DNA of 64,000 nt from Roseomonas sp. CECT 9278 (lineage in GTDB: Bacteria > Pseudomonadota > Alphaproteobacteria > Acetobacterales > Acetobacteraceae), in contig NZ_CAKKLX010000017.1 in NCBI RefSeq assembly GCF_918698155.1, positions 28,756 to 92,755 on the forward strand, read 5' to 3'. Position numbers and translations under genes: made by a program. Below, one piece after another: positions 46,092-56,248 of this stretch (its first letter is position 1; every line of letters starts with the position of its first letter). Below the pieces are notes generated by a model, which was given only the letters and a program-made list of their open reading frames with translations, searched no databases and was not told the DNA's origin.

Positions 46092-47749
46092 GCGCGGCCG
46101 CGATCCTGCCGCCATCGGAGTCGTATGAGGAGTTGATCGCCCGCTTCCGCTGGTCCGTTCCTGCAAACTTCAACATTGCCGAAGCCTGCTGCGATCGCTG
46201 GGCCGATGGCAGCGGTCGCGTCGCGCTGGTCCACCAAGCAGTCGGCGGCGCGATCGAACGGATCTCGTACGACGCGCTGCGTGGCGCATCGGCGCGCATC
46301 GGCAACGTGCTGAAGGCGCGCGGGGTCGCGCCTGGCGACCGCGTGGCGGTGCTGCTGCCGCAAGGGCCGGAAGCCGCCATCGCGCATCTCGCGATCTACA
46401 GGATCGGCGCGATTGCCGTCCCGCTGTTCCAGCTGTTCGGGCCGGATGCGCTCGAGTTCCGGCTGCGCGACAGCGGTGCGGCGGCGATGATCACGGATGA
46501 TGTCGGCCTGGCCGCGATGGGTGATACGCGCGATCGGCTGCCGCTGCTGCACACCATCCTCGGCGCTGAAGGGGCTCGACCCGGCGTGCTGTCGCTGTGG
46601 GAGGCCGCGGAGCGGGCGAGCGATGCCTGCCCCCTGGCCGAGACCGCGGCCGATGATCCTGCGCTGATCGTCTATACCTCGGGCACCACCGGATCGCCCA
46701 AGGGTGCGCTCCATGCGCATCGGACCCTGATCGGCCACCTGCCTGGCGTCGAGATGCCGCAGGAGATGTTCCCGCAGCCCGGCGACCTGTTCTGGACGCC
46801 GGCGGACTGGGCGTGGATCGGCGGGCTGCTGGATGTGCTGCTGCCATCGCTGTTCCATGGCGTGCCGGTCCTGGCGCACCGCATGGCGAAGTTCGATCCG
46901 GAGCGCGCCTTCGACCTTATGGCGCGTCATGGCGTCCGCAACGCGTTCCTGCCGCCGACGGCGCTGCGCATGATGCGCCAGCTGCGCGACCCGACACGCT
47001 TCGGCCACCGCCTGCGCAGCATCGGCAGCGGCGGCGAGACGCTCGGGGCGGAGACGCTGGAATGGGGCCGCGAGGCCTTCGGCGTCACCATCAACGAATT
47101 CTACGGCCAGACGGAATGCAACCTGGTAGTCGCCAATTGCGCGGGGCTGATGCCCGTCAAGCCGGGCTTCATGGGGCGCCCGGTGCCGGGTCATCGCGTC
47201 GCGGTGATCGACGCCGCCGGCGTTCCCCGCGCAGCCGGCGAGGAAGGCCGCATCGCCATCGCGCGCCCTGATCCCGCGATGTTCCTGGGCTATTGGAACA
47301 ACCCCGAAGCGACAGCGGCGAAGTTCCAGGGCGCGTGGCTGCTGACCGGCGATACCGGCACCGCAGACGACGAAGGATATATCCGCTTCCTCGGCCGCGA
47401 CGACGACGTCATCACCTCCTCCGGCTACCGGATCGGCCCCGGCGAGGTCGAGGATTGCCTGCTGCGGCATCCCGCTGTCGCGATCGCCGCCGTGGTCGGG
47501 CTTCCCGACGTGCTGCGCACCGAGGAAGTGACGGCGGTGATCGTGCCGCGGGAAGGCGTGGTGGCGGATGATGCGCTCGCCGCCCGAATTCGTGCTTTCG
47601 TGCGTGAACGCCTCGCCGCGCATCTCTATCCGAGGCGTGTCGTTTTCGTTGAGTCCCTGCCCATGACGGCGACCGGCAAGGTGATGCGCGGCGCGTTGCG
47701 TCGCGACCTGGCCGCGGCGCTTGTCGCGACACCGGAAGACAGGCCATGA
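46088..47749 (+). CDS. AMP-binding acyl-CoA synthetase (acetyl-/medium-chain type)
   Basis: A 553-residue acyl-CoA ligase. P-loop [20 protein letters not shown]5 motif [53 protein letters not shown], and a C-terminal catalytic Lys in [18 protein letters not shown]. The type resembles acetyl-CoA synthetase-like enzymes acting on short or branched acids. GTG 46088 overlaps the LivF stop (GTGA). The stop overlaps the dehydrogenase ATG. A second ligase in the same operon suggests two acids or two stages of activation. Confidence 0.92.
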   Translation: MSAAAILPPSESYEELIARFRWSVPANFNIAEACCDRWADGSGRVALVHQAVGGAIERISYDALRGASARIGNVLKARGVAPGDRVAVLLPQGPEAAIAHLAIYRIGAIAVPLFQLFGPDALEFRLRDSGAAAMITDDVGLAAMGDTRDRLPLLHTILGAEGARPGVLSLWEAAERASDACPLAETAADDPALIVYTSGTTGSPKGALHAHRTLIGHLPGVEMPQEMFPQPGDLFWTPADWAWIGGLLDVLLPSLFHGVPVLAHRMAKFDPERAFDLMARHGVRNAFLPPTALRMMRQLRDPTRFGHRLRSIGSGGETLGAETLEWGREAFGVTINEFYGQTECNLVVANCAGLMPVKPGFMGRPVPGHRVAVIDAAGVPRAAGEEGRIAIARPDPAMFLGYWNNPEATAAKFQGAWLLTGDTGTADDEGYIRFLGRDDDVITSSGYRIGPGEVEDCLLRHPAVAIAAVVGLPDVLRTEEVTAVIVPREGVVADDALAARIRAFVRERLAAHLYPRRVVFVESLPMTATGKVMRGALRRDLAAALVATPEDRP

Positions 47750-48918
47750 GCGCGAACCAGATACCCATGCTCGATTTCGGCCTCGGCGACGAGGTCGACA
47801 TGCTGCGCGACAGCGTGCGGTCCTTCGCCGATGCGCGCATCGCGCCGATCGCCGCCGAGATCGACCGCACCGACGAATTCCCCCGGTACCTCTGGCCCGA
47901 GATGGGCGCGCTCGGCCTGCACGGCATCACCGTGGAGGAGGAGTATGGCGGCGCGAACATGGGTTACGTGGCGCATTGCGTCGCGATGGAGGAGGTCAGC
48001 CGTGCCTCCGCCTCGGTCGGGCTGTCCTATGGGGCGCATTCGAACCTGTGCGTGAACCAGATCCGCCGCAATGGCAGCGAGGACCAGAAGCGGCGATATC
48101 TGCCGAAGCTGATCTCGGGCGAGCATCTCGGCGCGCTGGCGATGAGCGAGCCGGGCGCCGGCAGCGACGTGGTGTCGATGCGGCTGCGCGCCGACAAGCG
48201 TGGTGACCGCTACGTGCTGAACGGCACGAAGATGTGGATCACCAACGCGCATTACGCCGAGACCATGGTGGTCTATGCGAAGACCGACCCCGATGCCGGT
48301 CCGAAGGGCATCACCGCCTTCATCGTCGAGCGTGACTTCAAGGGATTCCGGCCGGCACAGAAGCTCGACAAGCTTGGCATGCGCGGATCCCCCACCAGCG
48401 AGCTGGTCTTCGAGGATTGCGAGGTGCCGGAGGAGAACGTGCTCGGCCAGGTCGGCGGCGGCGTGCGGGTGCTGATGTCCGGACTGGACTACGAGCGCGC
48501 CGTGCTGGCTGCGGGGCCGCTGGGCATCCTTCAGGCGTGCCTCGACCTGGTGGTGCCCTATGTGCATGAACGCAAGCAGTTCGGCCAGGCGATCGGCGAA
48601 TTCCAGCTGATCCAGGCGAAGCTCGCGGACATGTACACGCAGCTCAGCGCCTGCCGCGCCTACGTCTACGCCGTGGCGCGCGCCTGCGACCAGGGACGGA
48701 CCTCACGCAAGGATGCGGCCGGCGCCATCCTGTTCGCGGCGGAGGCGGCGACCAAGGCGTCGCTCGATGCGATCCAGATCCTCGGCGGCAACGGCTACAT
48801 CAACGACAGTGCCACCGGCAGGCTGCTGCGCGATGCCAAGCTGTACGAGATCGGCGCCGGCACGAGCGAGATCCGCCGCATGCTGATCGGCCGCGAGCTG
48901 TTCAAGGAGACAGCGTGA
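47746..48918 (+). CDS. isovaleryl-CoA dehydrogenase
   Basis: A 390-residue ACAD that oxidises isovaleryl-CoA to 3-methylcrotonyl-CoA. The catalytic base is Glu250 in [17 protein letters not shown], the position specific to isovaleryl-CoA dehydrogenases, where most ACADs carry it near residue 370. Other motifs: [26 protein letters not shown], and [20 protein letters not shown] with [18 protein letters not shown]. It directly precedes the carboxylase genes, as in leucine (liu) and acyclic terpene (atu) catabolic operons. It overlaps both neighbours by 4 bp. Confidence 0.93.
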   Translation: MSANQIPMLDFGLGDEVDMLRDSVRSFADARIAPIAAEIDRTDEFPRYLWPEMGALGLHGITVEEEYGGANMGYVAHCVAMEEVSRASASVGLSYGAHSNLCVNQIRRNGSEDQKRRYLPKLISGEHLGALAMSEPGAGSDVVSMRLRADKRGDRYVLNGTKMWITNAHYAETMVVYAKTDPDAGPKGITAFIVERDFKGFRPAQKLDKLGMRGSPTSELVFEDCEVPEENVLGQVGGGVRVLMSGLDYERAVLAAGPLGILQACLDLVVPYVHERKQFGQAIGEFQLIQAKLADMYTQLSACRAYVYAVARACDQGRTSRKDAAGAILFAAEAATKASLDAIQILGGNGYINDSATGRLLRDAKLYEIGAGTSEIRRMLIGRELFKETA

Positions 48919-50525
48919 GCCACATCCTCTCATCCAGTGTCGACACGCGCGGGGAGGCGTTCCGCGCGAATGCCGCCGCCATGGGCGCGCTGCTGGATAC
49001 GCTTGGCGCGCAGACGGCCACCGCCGCGGCCGGCGGTCCGCAGGGTGCGCGCGACAAGCATCTGGCGCGCGGCAAGCTGCTGCCGCGCGAACGTGTCGAG
49101 CGCCTGGTCGATCCTGGCGCGCCTTTCCTGGAACTGTCGCCGTTGGCCGCGCATGGAATGTATGGCGGCGAAGTGCCCGGGGGCGGCATCATCACCGGCA
49201 TCGGCCGGGTGGCAGGGCGCGAATGCGTCATCGTGGCAAACGACGCCACGGTGAAGGGCGGTACCTATTTCCCCATCACCGTGAAGAAGCATCTGCGCGC
49301 GCAGGAGATCGCGCAACAGAACCGGTTGCCCTGCATCTACCTGGTCGATTCCGGCGGTGCGAACCTGCCGAACCAGGATGAGATTTTCCCCGATCGCGAC
49401 CACTTCGGCCGCATTTTCTTCAACCAGGCACGCATGTCGTCGGCGGGCATTCCGCAGATCGCCTCGGTCATGGGGTCCTGTACCGCGGGCGGCGCCTATG
49501 TGCCGGCCATGTGCGACGAGTCGGTGATCGTGCGCGACCAGGGCACGATCTTCCTCGCCGGCCCGCCGCTCGTGAAGGCGGCGACCGGCGAGATCGTGAG
49601 TGCCGAGGATCTCGGCGGCGCCGACGTGCATACGCGCCTGTCCGGCGTCGCGGATCACTACGCGGCGGACGACATGCACGCGCTTGGCATGGTGCGGCGC
49701 ATCGTCGGCAATCTGGGTTGCGGCAGGCGCGCGGCGATGGACCTGCGCGATGCCAGACCGCCCCGCTACGACCCGTCTGAGCTGCACGGAGTCATCCCTC
49801 CCGACCTGCGCACGCCGGTCGAGGCGCGCGAGATCATCGCGCGGATCGTGGATGGCTCGGAGCTCGATGAGTTCAAGCACCGCTACGGCACCACGCTGGT
49901 CTGCGGCTTCGCACGCATCTGGGGCATGCCGGTCGGCATCCTCGCGAACAACGGCATCCTGTTCTCGGAATCCGCGCAGAAGGGCGCGCATTTCATCGAG
50001 CTGTGCTGCCAGCGCGGCATACCGCTGCTGTTCCTGCAGAACATCGCCGGATTCATGGTGGGACGGAAATACGAGGCGGGCGGCATTGCCAAGGATGGCG
50101 CGAAGCTGGTGACCGCCGTTGCCTGCGCGAACGTGCCGAAATTCACGGTCATCACCGGCGGGTCCTTCGGCGCCGGCAACTACGGCATGTGCGGGCGCGC
50201 CTATTCGCCGCGCTTCCTGTTCACCTGGCCGAATTCACGCATCTCGGTGATGGGAGGGGAACAGGCGGCGAGCGTACTGGCCACGCTGCGCCGCGACAAC
50301 ATCGAGGCACGCGGCGAGGCCTGGAGCGCCGAGGCGGAGGACTCCTTCAAGGCCCCGATCCGCGACAAGTACGAACGTGAGGGGCACCCGCTCTACGCCA
50401 CGGCCCGCCTGTGGGACGACGGCATCATCGACCCGGCAGATACGCGCGACGTGCTCGGCCTCGCCATGGCCGCGTCGCTGAACGCGCCCATCGAGGAGAC
50501 ACGCTTCGGCGTGTTCCGGATGTGA
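48915..50525 (+). CDS. acyl-CoA carboxylase, carboxyltransferase (beta) subunit, methylcrotonyl-CoA type
   Basis: A 536-residue carboxyltransferase of the 3-methylcrotonyl-CoA carboxylase type. The first half has [20 protein letters not shown] and [20 protein letters not shown], a segment characteristic of methylcrotonyl/geranyl-CoA carboxylases. [15 protein letters not shown] and [20 protein letters not shown] mark the acyl-CoA and biotin sites. GTG 48915 overlaps the dehydrogenase stop. Whether the substrate is methylcrotonyl-CoA or geranyl-CoA cannot be settled by eye. Confidence 0.92.
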   Translation: MSHILSSSVDTRGEAFRANAAAMGALLDTLGAQTATAAAGGPQGARDKHLARGKLLPRERVERLVDPGAPFLELSPLAAHGMYGGEVPGGGIITGIGRVAGRECVIVANDATVKGGTYFPITVKKHLRAQEIAQQNRLPCIYLVDSGGANLPNQDEIFPDRDHFGRIFFNQARMSSAGIPQIASVMGSCTAGGAYVPAMCDESVIVRDQGTIFLAGPPLVKAATGEIVSAEDLGGADVHTRLSGVADHYAADDMHALGMVRRIVGNLGCGRRAAMDLRDARPPRYDPSELHGVIPPDLRTPVEAREIIARIVDGSELDEFKHRYGTTLVCGFARIWGMPVGILANNGILFSESAQKGAHFIELCCQRGIPLLFLQNIAGFMVGRKYEAGGIAKDGAKLVTAVACANVPKFTVITGGSFGAGNYGMCGRAYSPRFLFTWPNSRISVMGGEQAASVLATLRRDNIEARGEAWSAEAEDSFKAPIRDKYEREGHPLYATARLWDDGIIDPADTRDVLGLAMAASLNAPIEETRFGVFRM

Positions 50526-52510
50526 TGTTCGGCAGCATTCTCATCGCCAATCGCGGCGAGATCGCCTGCCGGATCATGCGCACCGCGCAGCGCATGGGGA
50601 TTCGCTGCATCGCGGTGTTCAGCGAAGCCGATGCCAATGCGCTGCATGCGGACCTGGCCGACGAGGCGCATCCGATCGGTCCCGCCCCGGCCCGCGACAG
50701 CTACCTGCGCGGCGATCGCATCATTGCCGTCGCGAAGGCCGCCGGTGCCCAGGCGATCCATCCTGGCTACGGCTTCCTGTCGGAGAATGCCGACTTCGCG
50801 GAGGCCTGCGCCGCTGCCGGCATCACCTTCATCGGCCCGCCGGCTGCCGCGATCCGCGCCATGGGCAGCAAGGCCGAGTCCAAGGCGCTGATGGTCGCTG
50901 CCGGCGTGCCCGTGGTGCCCGGCTATCATGGCCATGACCAGGGCGAGGATCGACTGGCGGCGGAAGCCGCGCGCATCGGTTTTCCCGTGCTCATCAAGGC
51001 CAGCGCGGGGGGCGGCGGCAAGGGCATGCGGCCGGTGCTGGCCGCCGCGGATTTCCTGGACGAACTGGCTGGCGCGCGGCGCGAGGCGAGGGCCGCCTTC
51101 GCCGACGACCGTGTGCTGCTGGAGCGCTACCTCCAGAAGCCACGGCATGTGGAAGTGCAGGTCTTCGCTGACAGCCATGGCCGCACCATCCATCTGCACA
51201 CGCGTGATTGTTCGGTGCAGCGCCGCCATCAGAAAGTGCTGGAGGAGGCGCCCGCGCCGGACCTCGCCCCCGCGCTGCGCGAACGCCTGCATGATGCGGC
51301 GGTCGCCGCCGCGCGCGCCGTCGGCTACGTGAATGCCGGCACGGTCGAGTTCATCGTCGAGGGCGACGATGCCTTCTTCATGGAGATGAACACGCGGCTG
51401 CAGGTCGAACACCCGGTGACGGAGATGATCACCGGCCTCGACCTGGTCGAATGGCAACTGCGTGTCGCAGCCGGGGAGGCGCTGCCCTGCGACGAAACCC
51501 CCGAAGCCCGTGGCCATGCCGTCGAGGTAAGGCTTTATGCCGAGGATCCGGCCGCGGAGTTCCGGCCCTCCGTCGGGCCCCTGAAGCGCTTCTTCGGCCC
51601 GGCCCAGCGTGAGGGCGTGCGGATGGACACCGGCGTGCGCTCCGACGATGCGATCACGCCGCATTACGATCCGATGATTGCGAAGGTGATCGCCGCCGGC
51701 CCTGATCGGCGCACCGCGCTGGAACGGCTCGGCGCCGCCCTCGCGGATACGCAGCTCGGCGGACTGACCACCAACCTCGCTTTCCTTCGGCGCCTGGTCG
51801 GGCATCCCGCGATGCTGGCGGCCGAGCTCGACACCGGGTTCATCGCGCGGCACGCGGCTGAATTGATCCCGCCGCCAAGCGAGGTTCCGGACCAGGCGCT
51901 CGCGGCCTTTGCCGCTGTGTATCTCGAACGCCTGCGACACGGCGGACATGGCGCGTCGCCCTGGGATGCGCGCTCCGGCTTCCGCCTGTTCGGTGCCGGC
52001 GAGGAACTGCTCCTGTTGCGCGACGATGTGCGGGTGCGCCGGGTCGTCGTGCGCCGGCGCCGCGGGGCGACGGAGGTGGTGGTCGATGACGGCGTGCCCA
52101 TCGCCGTCGCGGCGGAGGTGTCGGCCGGCCTCCGGGCATCGGTCGACGGCGTTTGGCACCGGGTCCCATTCACCCTGGATGACGGCGTGGTGGCACTGAC
52201 CTTCGGCGGGGTGGACCACACGCTCCGCCTGGTGGATCCCTACGCGCCACGCGGCGGGGAGGTGGCGGCGGAGGGCCGCCTTGCGGCGCCAATTCCCGGC
52301 CGCGTCGTGCAGGTGCTGGTCGCGGTTGGGGAGCGCGTGGTGCGCGGGCAGGTGGTGGCGATCCTGGAAGCGATGAAGACCGAATTGCGCATCGCCGCGC
52401 CGGCCGACGGCATCGTCGCGCATATCGGCTGCGGCGCGGGGGACAGCGTCGAGGAAGGCACCGAGATCGTCACCCTCGCGCCAGCGGACGCGGGCGCAAC
52501 GCCTCCCTGA
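50525..52510 (+). CDS. acyl-CoA carboxylase, biotin carboxylase/biotin carrier (alpha) subunit
   Basis: A 661-residue alpha subunit. Biotin carboxylase domain at 1-445 with ILIANRGEIACRIMRTA, the Gly-rich ATP loop KASAGGGGKGM, and EMNTRLQVEHPVTEMITGLDLVEWQ. A BT-like linker follows, then the biotinyl domain with the biotin-accepting Lys618 in AILEAMKTEL. ATG 50525 shares a base with the beta-subunit stop. Its 3' end overlaps the convergent small gene by 41 bp. It completes the carboxylase that would convert 3-methylcrotonyl-CoA to 3-methylglutaconyl-CoA. Confidence 0.94.
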   Translation: MFGSILIANRGEIACRIMRTAQRMGIRCIAVFSEADANALHADLADEAHPIGPAPARDSYLRGDRIIAVAKAAGAQAIHPGYGFLSENADFAEACAAAGITFIGPPAAAIRAMGSKAESKALMVAAGVPVVPGYHGHDQGEDRLAAEAARIGFPVLIKASAGGGGKGMRPVLAAADFLDELAGARREARAAFADDRVLLERYLQKPRHVEVQVFADSHGRTIHLHTRDCSVQRRHQKVLEEAPAPDLAPALRERLHDAAVAAARAVGYVNAGTVEFIVEGDDAFFMEMNTRLQVEHPVTEMITGLDLVEWQLRVAAGEALPCDETPEARGHAVEVRLYAEDPAAEFRPSVGPLKRFFGPAQREGVRMDTGVRSDDAITPHYDPMIAKVIAAGPDRRTALERLGAALADTQLGGLTTNLAFLRRLVGHPAMLAAELDTGFIARHAAELIPPPSEVPDQALAAFAAVYLERLRHGGHGASPWDARSGFRLFGAGEELLLLRDDVRVRRVVVRRRRGATEVVVDDGVPIAVAAEVSAGLRASVDGVWHRVPFTLDDGVVALTFGGVDHTLRLVDPYAPRGGEVAAEGRLAAPIPGRVVQVLVAVGERVVRGQVVAILEAMKTELRIAAPADGIVAHIGCGAGDSVEEGTEIVTLAPADAGATPP

Positions 52511-52934
52511 TCGGATGGCGCAGCAGCAGGCCGCTGCGGCGCAGCGCACAGCCCAGGTGAATGGCCGGCGGCATCGCGGCATAGGCGCTGCGCAGCGGCA
52601 ATAGCCGCAACAGGGCGGCCAGCGCCTCGCTGCGTGCGCCGCGCTGGGCCAACGCGCAGGCGAGCAGCAGAGCGGCCTCCTGCGGCGTGACCTTCGGGCA
52701 GAGCAGGCAGCCGGCCTCGATCGGTGCGGCACGCAGCAGCGAATCGAGTGGCGGCGCCGCCACCGCCGCATCCTCGGTCGCGAGGATCATGGCCATGGCA
52801 GAGAGCGGCGTCTGCCTGGCGCGCGCCGCCACGTGCCAGGCGCGCATGGTGTCGAGCAGCAGGCGCTCGGCCGGCGGCAGGTCGTCGGTCGGTGTGCCGG
52901 TCCAGGGCCAGTCGGGCAGTCCGTGGGTTGCCAT
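52470..52934 (-). CDS. unknown small protein downstream of dnaE2, preceded by a Fur-like box
   Basis: A 154-residue protein that I do not recognise. It begins MATHGLPDWPWTGTPTDDLP, is helical and Ala/Leu-rich, and has cysteines in a C-L-L-C pair (GCLLCPKVTPQEAALLL) plus one later Cys. The pair could bind a metal or Fe-S cluster, but two residues are few. No signal peptide or clear membrane helix is seen. It starts 65 bp after the dnaE2 stop on the same strand, yet a 7-1-7 Fur-like palindrome lies in that gap, suggesting its own iron-responsive promoter. Its end overlaps the convergent carboxylase gene by 41 bp. Confidence 0.65.
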   Translation of the reverse strand: MATHGLPDWPWTGTPTDDLPPAERLLLDTMRAWHVAARARQTPLSAMAMILATEDAAVAAPPLDSLLRAAPIEAGCLLCPKVTPQEAALLLACALAQRGARSEALAALLRLLPLRSAYAAMPPAIHLGCALRRSGLLLRHPIREALRPRPLARG

Positions 52935-52973
52935 GAGGGTTCCTTGCGCTGCGGGTTCCAGGCGTAGCGCAAA

Positions 52974-52988
52974 TGAGAATGATTCGCA
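52974..52988. promoter_or_regulatory. Fur-like operator
   Basis: TGAGAAT-G-ATTCGCA (52974-52988) is a 7-1-7 inverted repeat with six of seven positions matching between arms, close to the Fur core TGATAATnATTATCA and set in an AT-rich island (AAATGAG...CAATAAT). It lies 40 bp upstream of the unknown small gene and after the dnaE2 stop. Confidence 0.55.
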
Positions 52989-52999
52989 ATAATGGCCGG

Positions 53000-55900
53000 T
53001 CAGTGAAAATCCCGGCTTTGCGGCATCCGCACCCGTCCGCGGGGATCGTCCCGAGGATTGGGCCGCCGCACCTCGTCCGCGCGCGCCATGCTGGCGTCCC
53101 AGCGGGCCTCCTCCATCAGATGCAGGCCATCCAGCAGGTCGGACCGATCCTGCACGCGTGCGACCAGCAGATGGATGATCGGCACCGCGGATTTCTCGTG
53201 CCGTTCCACGCGGCCTTCCGCGACGATCAGGCGCGATGCCACCACGGCGGCGCGGAAGCGCTCGGCGATGTCGGGATACATCACCAGGTTGGCGACGCCG
53301 TGCTCGTCCTCGACGGTGAAGAACACCACGCCCTTCGCGCTGCCGGGGCGCTGGCGCACCAGCACCAGGCCGGGCAGGCGCAGGCGGCGGCCCTGCGGCG
53401 CGGCATTCAGCGCGCGTGTATCGGCCAGGCCCAGCGCGTCCAGTTGCGGGCGCAGCAACGCCATGGGATGCGCGCGCAAGGTCAGCCCGGTGCCGGCATA
53501 GTCCAGGACGGTCTGTTCGCCCGCCGTCGCGCGCGGCAGGCGCGGCGCCGCCTCGGCGCCATCATGCGCGGCGAGCGGCGGGGCGGGGCCGGACAGCGCC
53601 GCCACGTCCCACAGCGCCGCGCGGCGGTCGCGCCCCAGGCCGCGGAAGGCATCGGCCTGGGCCAGGGCCTCCAGGTCGCCGCGGTCGAGCCGTGCGCGCT
53701 GCGCGAGGTCGGCGATGGAAGCGAAGGGCGCCTGCGCCCGTGCCGCCGCGATGCGCTGCGCCGCCTCCTCGCCCAGCCCGCTCACCAGCCTGAGGCCCAG
53801 CCGCAGCGCCAGCCCTTCCACGCTGTCCGGTGTGGGTTCCAGCGTGCAGTCCCAGTCGCTGGCGGTCACATCCGCGGCACGCACCGCGACCTGGTGGTCC
53901 TTCGCATCGCGCACGATCTGCGCCGGAGCGTAGAAGCCCATCGGCTGGCTGTTCAGCAGCGCGGCCGCGAAGATCGCGGGGTGATGGCACTTCACCCACG
54001 CACTCGCATAGACCAGCAGCGCGAAGGACATGGCGTGGCTTTCGGGAAAGCCGTAGCTGCCGAAACCCTCGATCTGGTGGAAGCAGCGTTCGGCGAAATC
54101 CTGCGGGTAGCCGCGCCGCAGCATGCCCGCGATGAATTTCTGCCGGAATGCCGCGACCTTGCCCTCGTTGCGGAAGGTCGCCATGGCACGGCGCAGCGCA
54201 TCCGCCTCGGTCGGCGTGAAGCCCGCGGCGACGATGGCGATGCGCATCGCCTGTTCCTGGAACAGCGGCACGCCGAAGGTATTCTTCAGGACGGCTTCCA
54301 ATTCCTTCGGGTCACCATCGGTCGGGGAGGGGATGTCGGCCTTCTCCAGCCCGTCCCGCCGCCGCAGGTAGGGATGCACCATGTCGCCCTGGATCGGGCC
54401 GGGGCGGACGATCGCGACCTCCACCACCAGGTCGTAGAAGACCCGCGGTTTCAGCCGCGGCAGCATGTTCATCTGCGCGCGGCTCTCCACCTGGAACACG
54501 CCGACCGCGTCCGCCTTGCAGAGCATGTCATAGACGCGCGGGTCGGTCGGCTTCAGATCCCGCAGCGCGATACGCTGGCCGTGGTGCTGCGCGATCAGGT
54601 CGAAGCCGCGCCGCAGGCAGGTCAGCATGCCCAGGCCCAGCACATCGACCTTCATCATCCGCAGCGCCTCGATGTCGTCCTTGTCCCATTCGAGGGTGGT
54701 GCGGTCCGCCATCGATGCGTTGGACACGACGGCGAGTTCGACCAGAGGCCCCTCGGTGATGACGAAGCCGCCGACATGGGTGGAGAGATGGCGCGGGAAG
54801 TCCTGGATCTCCTCCGCCAGTTCGATCGCCAGTGTCAGGCGCGGATCGGCCGTCGCATCGAGGCCCTTCTCGGCGGCGACATCCGCCATGTCGCGATCCC
54901 CGCGCGGACCCCAGACGGCCTTGGCGAGGCCCGTGGTGATGTCCTCGGTCAGGCCCAGCGCCTTGCCAACTTCGCGGATCGCGCCGCGATGGCGGAAGCG
55001 GGTCAGCGTGGCGCACAGCGCGGCGCGGTCGCGGCCGTAGCGTTCGTAGATGTGCTGGATCACTTCCTCGCGCCGCTCGTGTTCGAAATCCACGTCGATG
55101 TCGGGCGGTTCGTTGCGTGCGGTCGACAGGAAGCGGGCGAACAGCAGGTCATGCGCCTCGACATCCGCCGCGGTGATGCCGAGCACGTAGCAGACCGCGG
55201 AATTCGCCGCCGAGCCGCGGCCCTGGAACAGGATGCCCTTGCTTTGCGCGAAGCGGACGATCTCGTGCACCGTGAGGAAATAGGGCGCGTAGTCGAGCTG
55301 CGCGATCAGCGCGAGCTCGTCGCGCAGCAGGCGCAGCAGCTTCTCGCTCGGGCCGCGCGGCCACCGCGTGGCATCCGCGAGAGCCTCGGCAATGCGGGCT
55401 TCCAGCGTTTCCTGCGCCGTGCGCCCAGGATCAAGGACCTCCTTCGGGTACTGGTATCGAAGTTCGCCGAGCTGGAAGCGGCAGGCGGCGATGATGCGCC
55501 TGGTGTTCGTCACCGCCTCTTCATGCCCCTGGAACAGGCGCAGCATCTCGCCGGGGGATTTCAGATGCGCCTCGGCATTGGCGTCGGCCGCGAAGCCCAG
55601 CGCATCGACCGTGCGGCGCAGGCGGATCGCCGTGAGCACATCGGCCAGCCGCCGCCGTTCCGCGGTGTGGTAGCGCGCGCCACCGGCGGCCAGCAGCGGC
55701 GGCCCGATCCGCGCCAGCGCATCCAGGCGCCTGCGGTCGTCGCCGCGGTATCGGTGCGCCACGGCACAGAACAGCGGCATCGCCAGATGCGGGTGCAGCG
55801 CCACCGCATCGGCACGCAGCCTGGCCACGAACGCCGTGCCAATATCCTCCGGCGCAACCAGGGCCATCACGCTGCCCTGCGCATGCGCGATCAAGCCTGC

Positions 55901-56248
55901 CCGGTCGATGCGGCATTCGCCCTTCGGCGCCGCCATCCGCCCTTCCGAGAGCAGGCGCGTCAGCCGCCCCCAGGCGGCCAGGTCCTTGGGCCAGGCGAGA
56001 TACTCGCAGCCATCCGTCAGGCAGAGCCGCACGCCTGGCAGGAAGGGAAAATCCCCTGTCTCGCCCTTCGCCGCATCGGCCTTGCCGGCGACCTGGGCGC
56101 GCACCACGCCGGCGAAGGAATTGCGATCCGCCACGCCGATCGCGGCATGGCCGAGCGTCTTGGCGGTCTCCACCATCTCATGCGGATGCGACGCCCCTTC
56201 CAGGAAGGAGAAGTTGGTCAGCGCGCCGAGCTCGGCGAAGGCCGTCAC
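53000..56248 (-). CDS. dnaE2: error-prone DNA polymerase DnaE2 (ImuC)
   Basis: A 1082-residue C-family polymerase, the catalytic subunit of the SOS mutasome for translesion synthesis. The PHP domain begins AFAELGALTNFSFLEGASHP. Palm-domain motifs include GRGSAANSAVCYVLGI, EPPDIDVDFEHERREEVIQ and STHVGGFVITEGPL. IVRPGPIQGDMVHPYLRRR and QEQAMRIAIVAAGFTP follow, and a C-terminal OB fold is present. The length is typical of DnaE2, shorter than replicative DnaE. GTG 56248 overlaps the imuB stop by 4 bp. Control is expected from the LexA box upstream of imuA. Confidence 0.96.
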   Translation of the reverse strand: MTAFAELGALTNFSFLEGASHPHEMVETAKTLGHAAIGVADRNSFAGVVRAQVAGKADAAKGETGDFPFLPGVRLCLTDGCEYLAWPKDLAAWGRLTRLLSEGRMAAPKGECRIDRAGLIAHAQGSVMALVAPEDIGTAFVARLRADAVALHPHLAMPLFCAVAHRYRGDDRRRLDALARIGPPLLAAGGARYHTAERRRLADVLTAIRLRRTVDALGFAADANAEAHLKSPGEMLRLFQGHEEAVTNTRRIIAACRFQLGELRYQYPKEVLDPGRTAQETLEARIAEALADATRWPRGPSEKLLRLLRDELALIAQLDYAPYFLTVHEIVRFAQSKGILFQGRGSAANSAVCYVLGITAADVEAHDLLFARFLSTARNEPPDIDVDFEHERREEVIQHIYERYGRDRAALCATLTRFRHRGAIREVGKALGLTEDITTGLAKAVWGPRGDRDMADVAAEKGLDATADPRLTLAIELAEEIQDFPRHLSTHVGGFVITEGPLVELAVVSNASMADRTTLEWDKDDIEALRMMKVDVLGLGMLTCLRRGFDLIAQHHGQRIALRDLKPTDPRVYDMLCKADAVGVFQVESRAQMNMLPRLKPRVFYDLVVEVAIVRPGPIQGDMVHPYLRRRDGLEKADIPSPTDGDPKELEAVLKNTFGVPLFQEQAMRIAIVAAGFTPTEADALRRAMATFRNEGKVAAFRQKFIAGMLRRGYPQDFAERCFHQIEGFGSYGFPESHAMSFALLVYASAWVKCHHPAIFAAALLNSQPMGFYAPAQIVRDAKDHQVAVRAADVTASDWDCTLEPTPDSVEGLALRLGLRLVSGLGEEAAQRIAAARAQAPFASIADLAQRARLDRGDLEALAQADAFRGLGRDRRAALWDVAALSGPAPPLAAHDGAEAAPRLPRATAGEQTVLDYAGTGLTLRAHPMALLRPQLDALGLADTRALNAAPQGRRLRLPGLVLVRQRPGSAKGVVFFTVEDEHGVANLVMYPDIAERFRAAVVASRLIVAEGRVERHEKSAVPIIHLLVARVQDRSDLLDGLHLMEEARWDASMARADEVRRPNPRDDPRGRVRMPQSRDFH

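Noticed and set aside
50393..52771. Minus-strand open frame of about 792 codons opposite the carboxylase alpha gene
   Set aside because: It is antisense to an intact biotin carboxylase and shows shadow composition; only the separate frame at 52470-52934 looks like a real gene.
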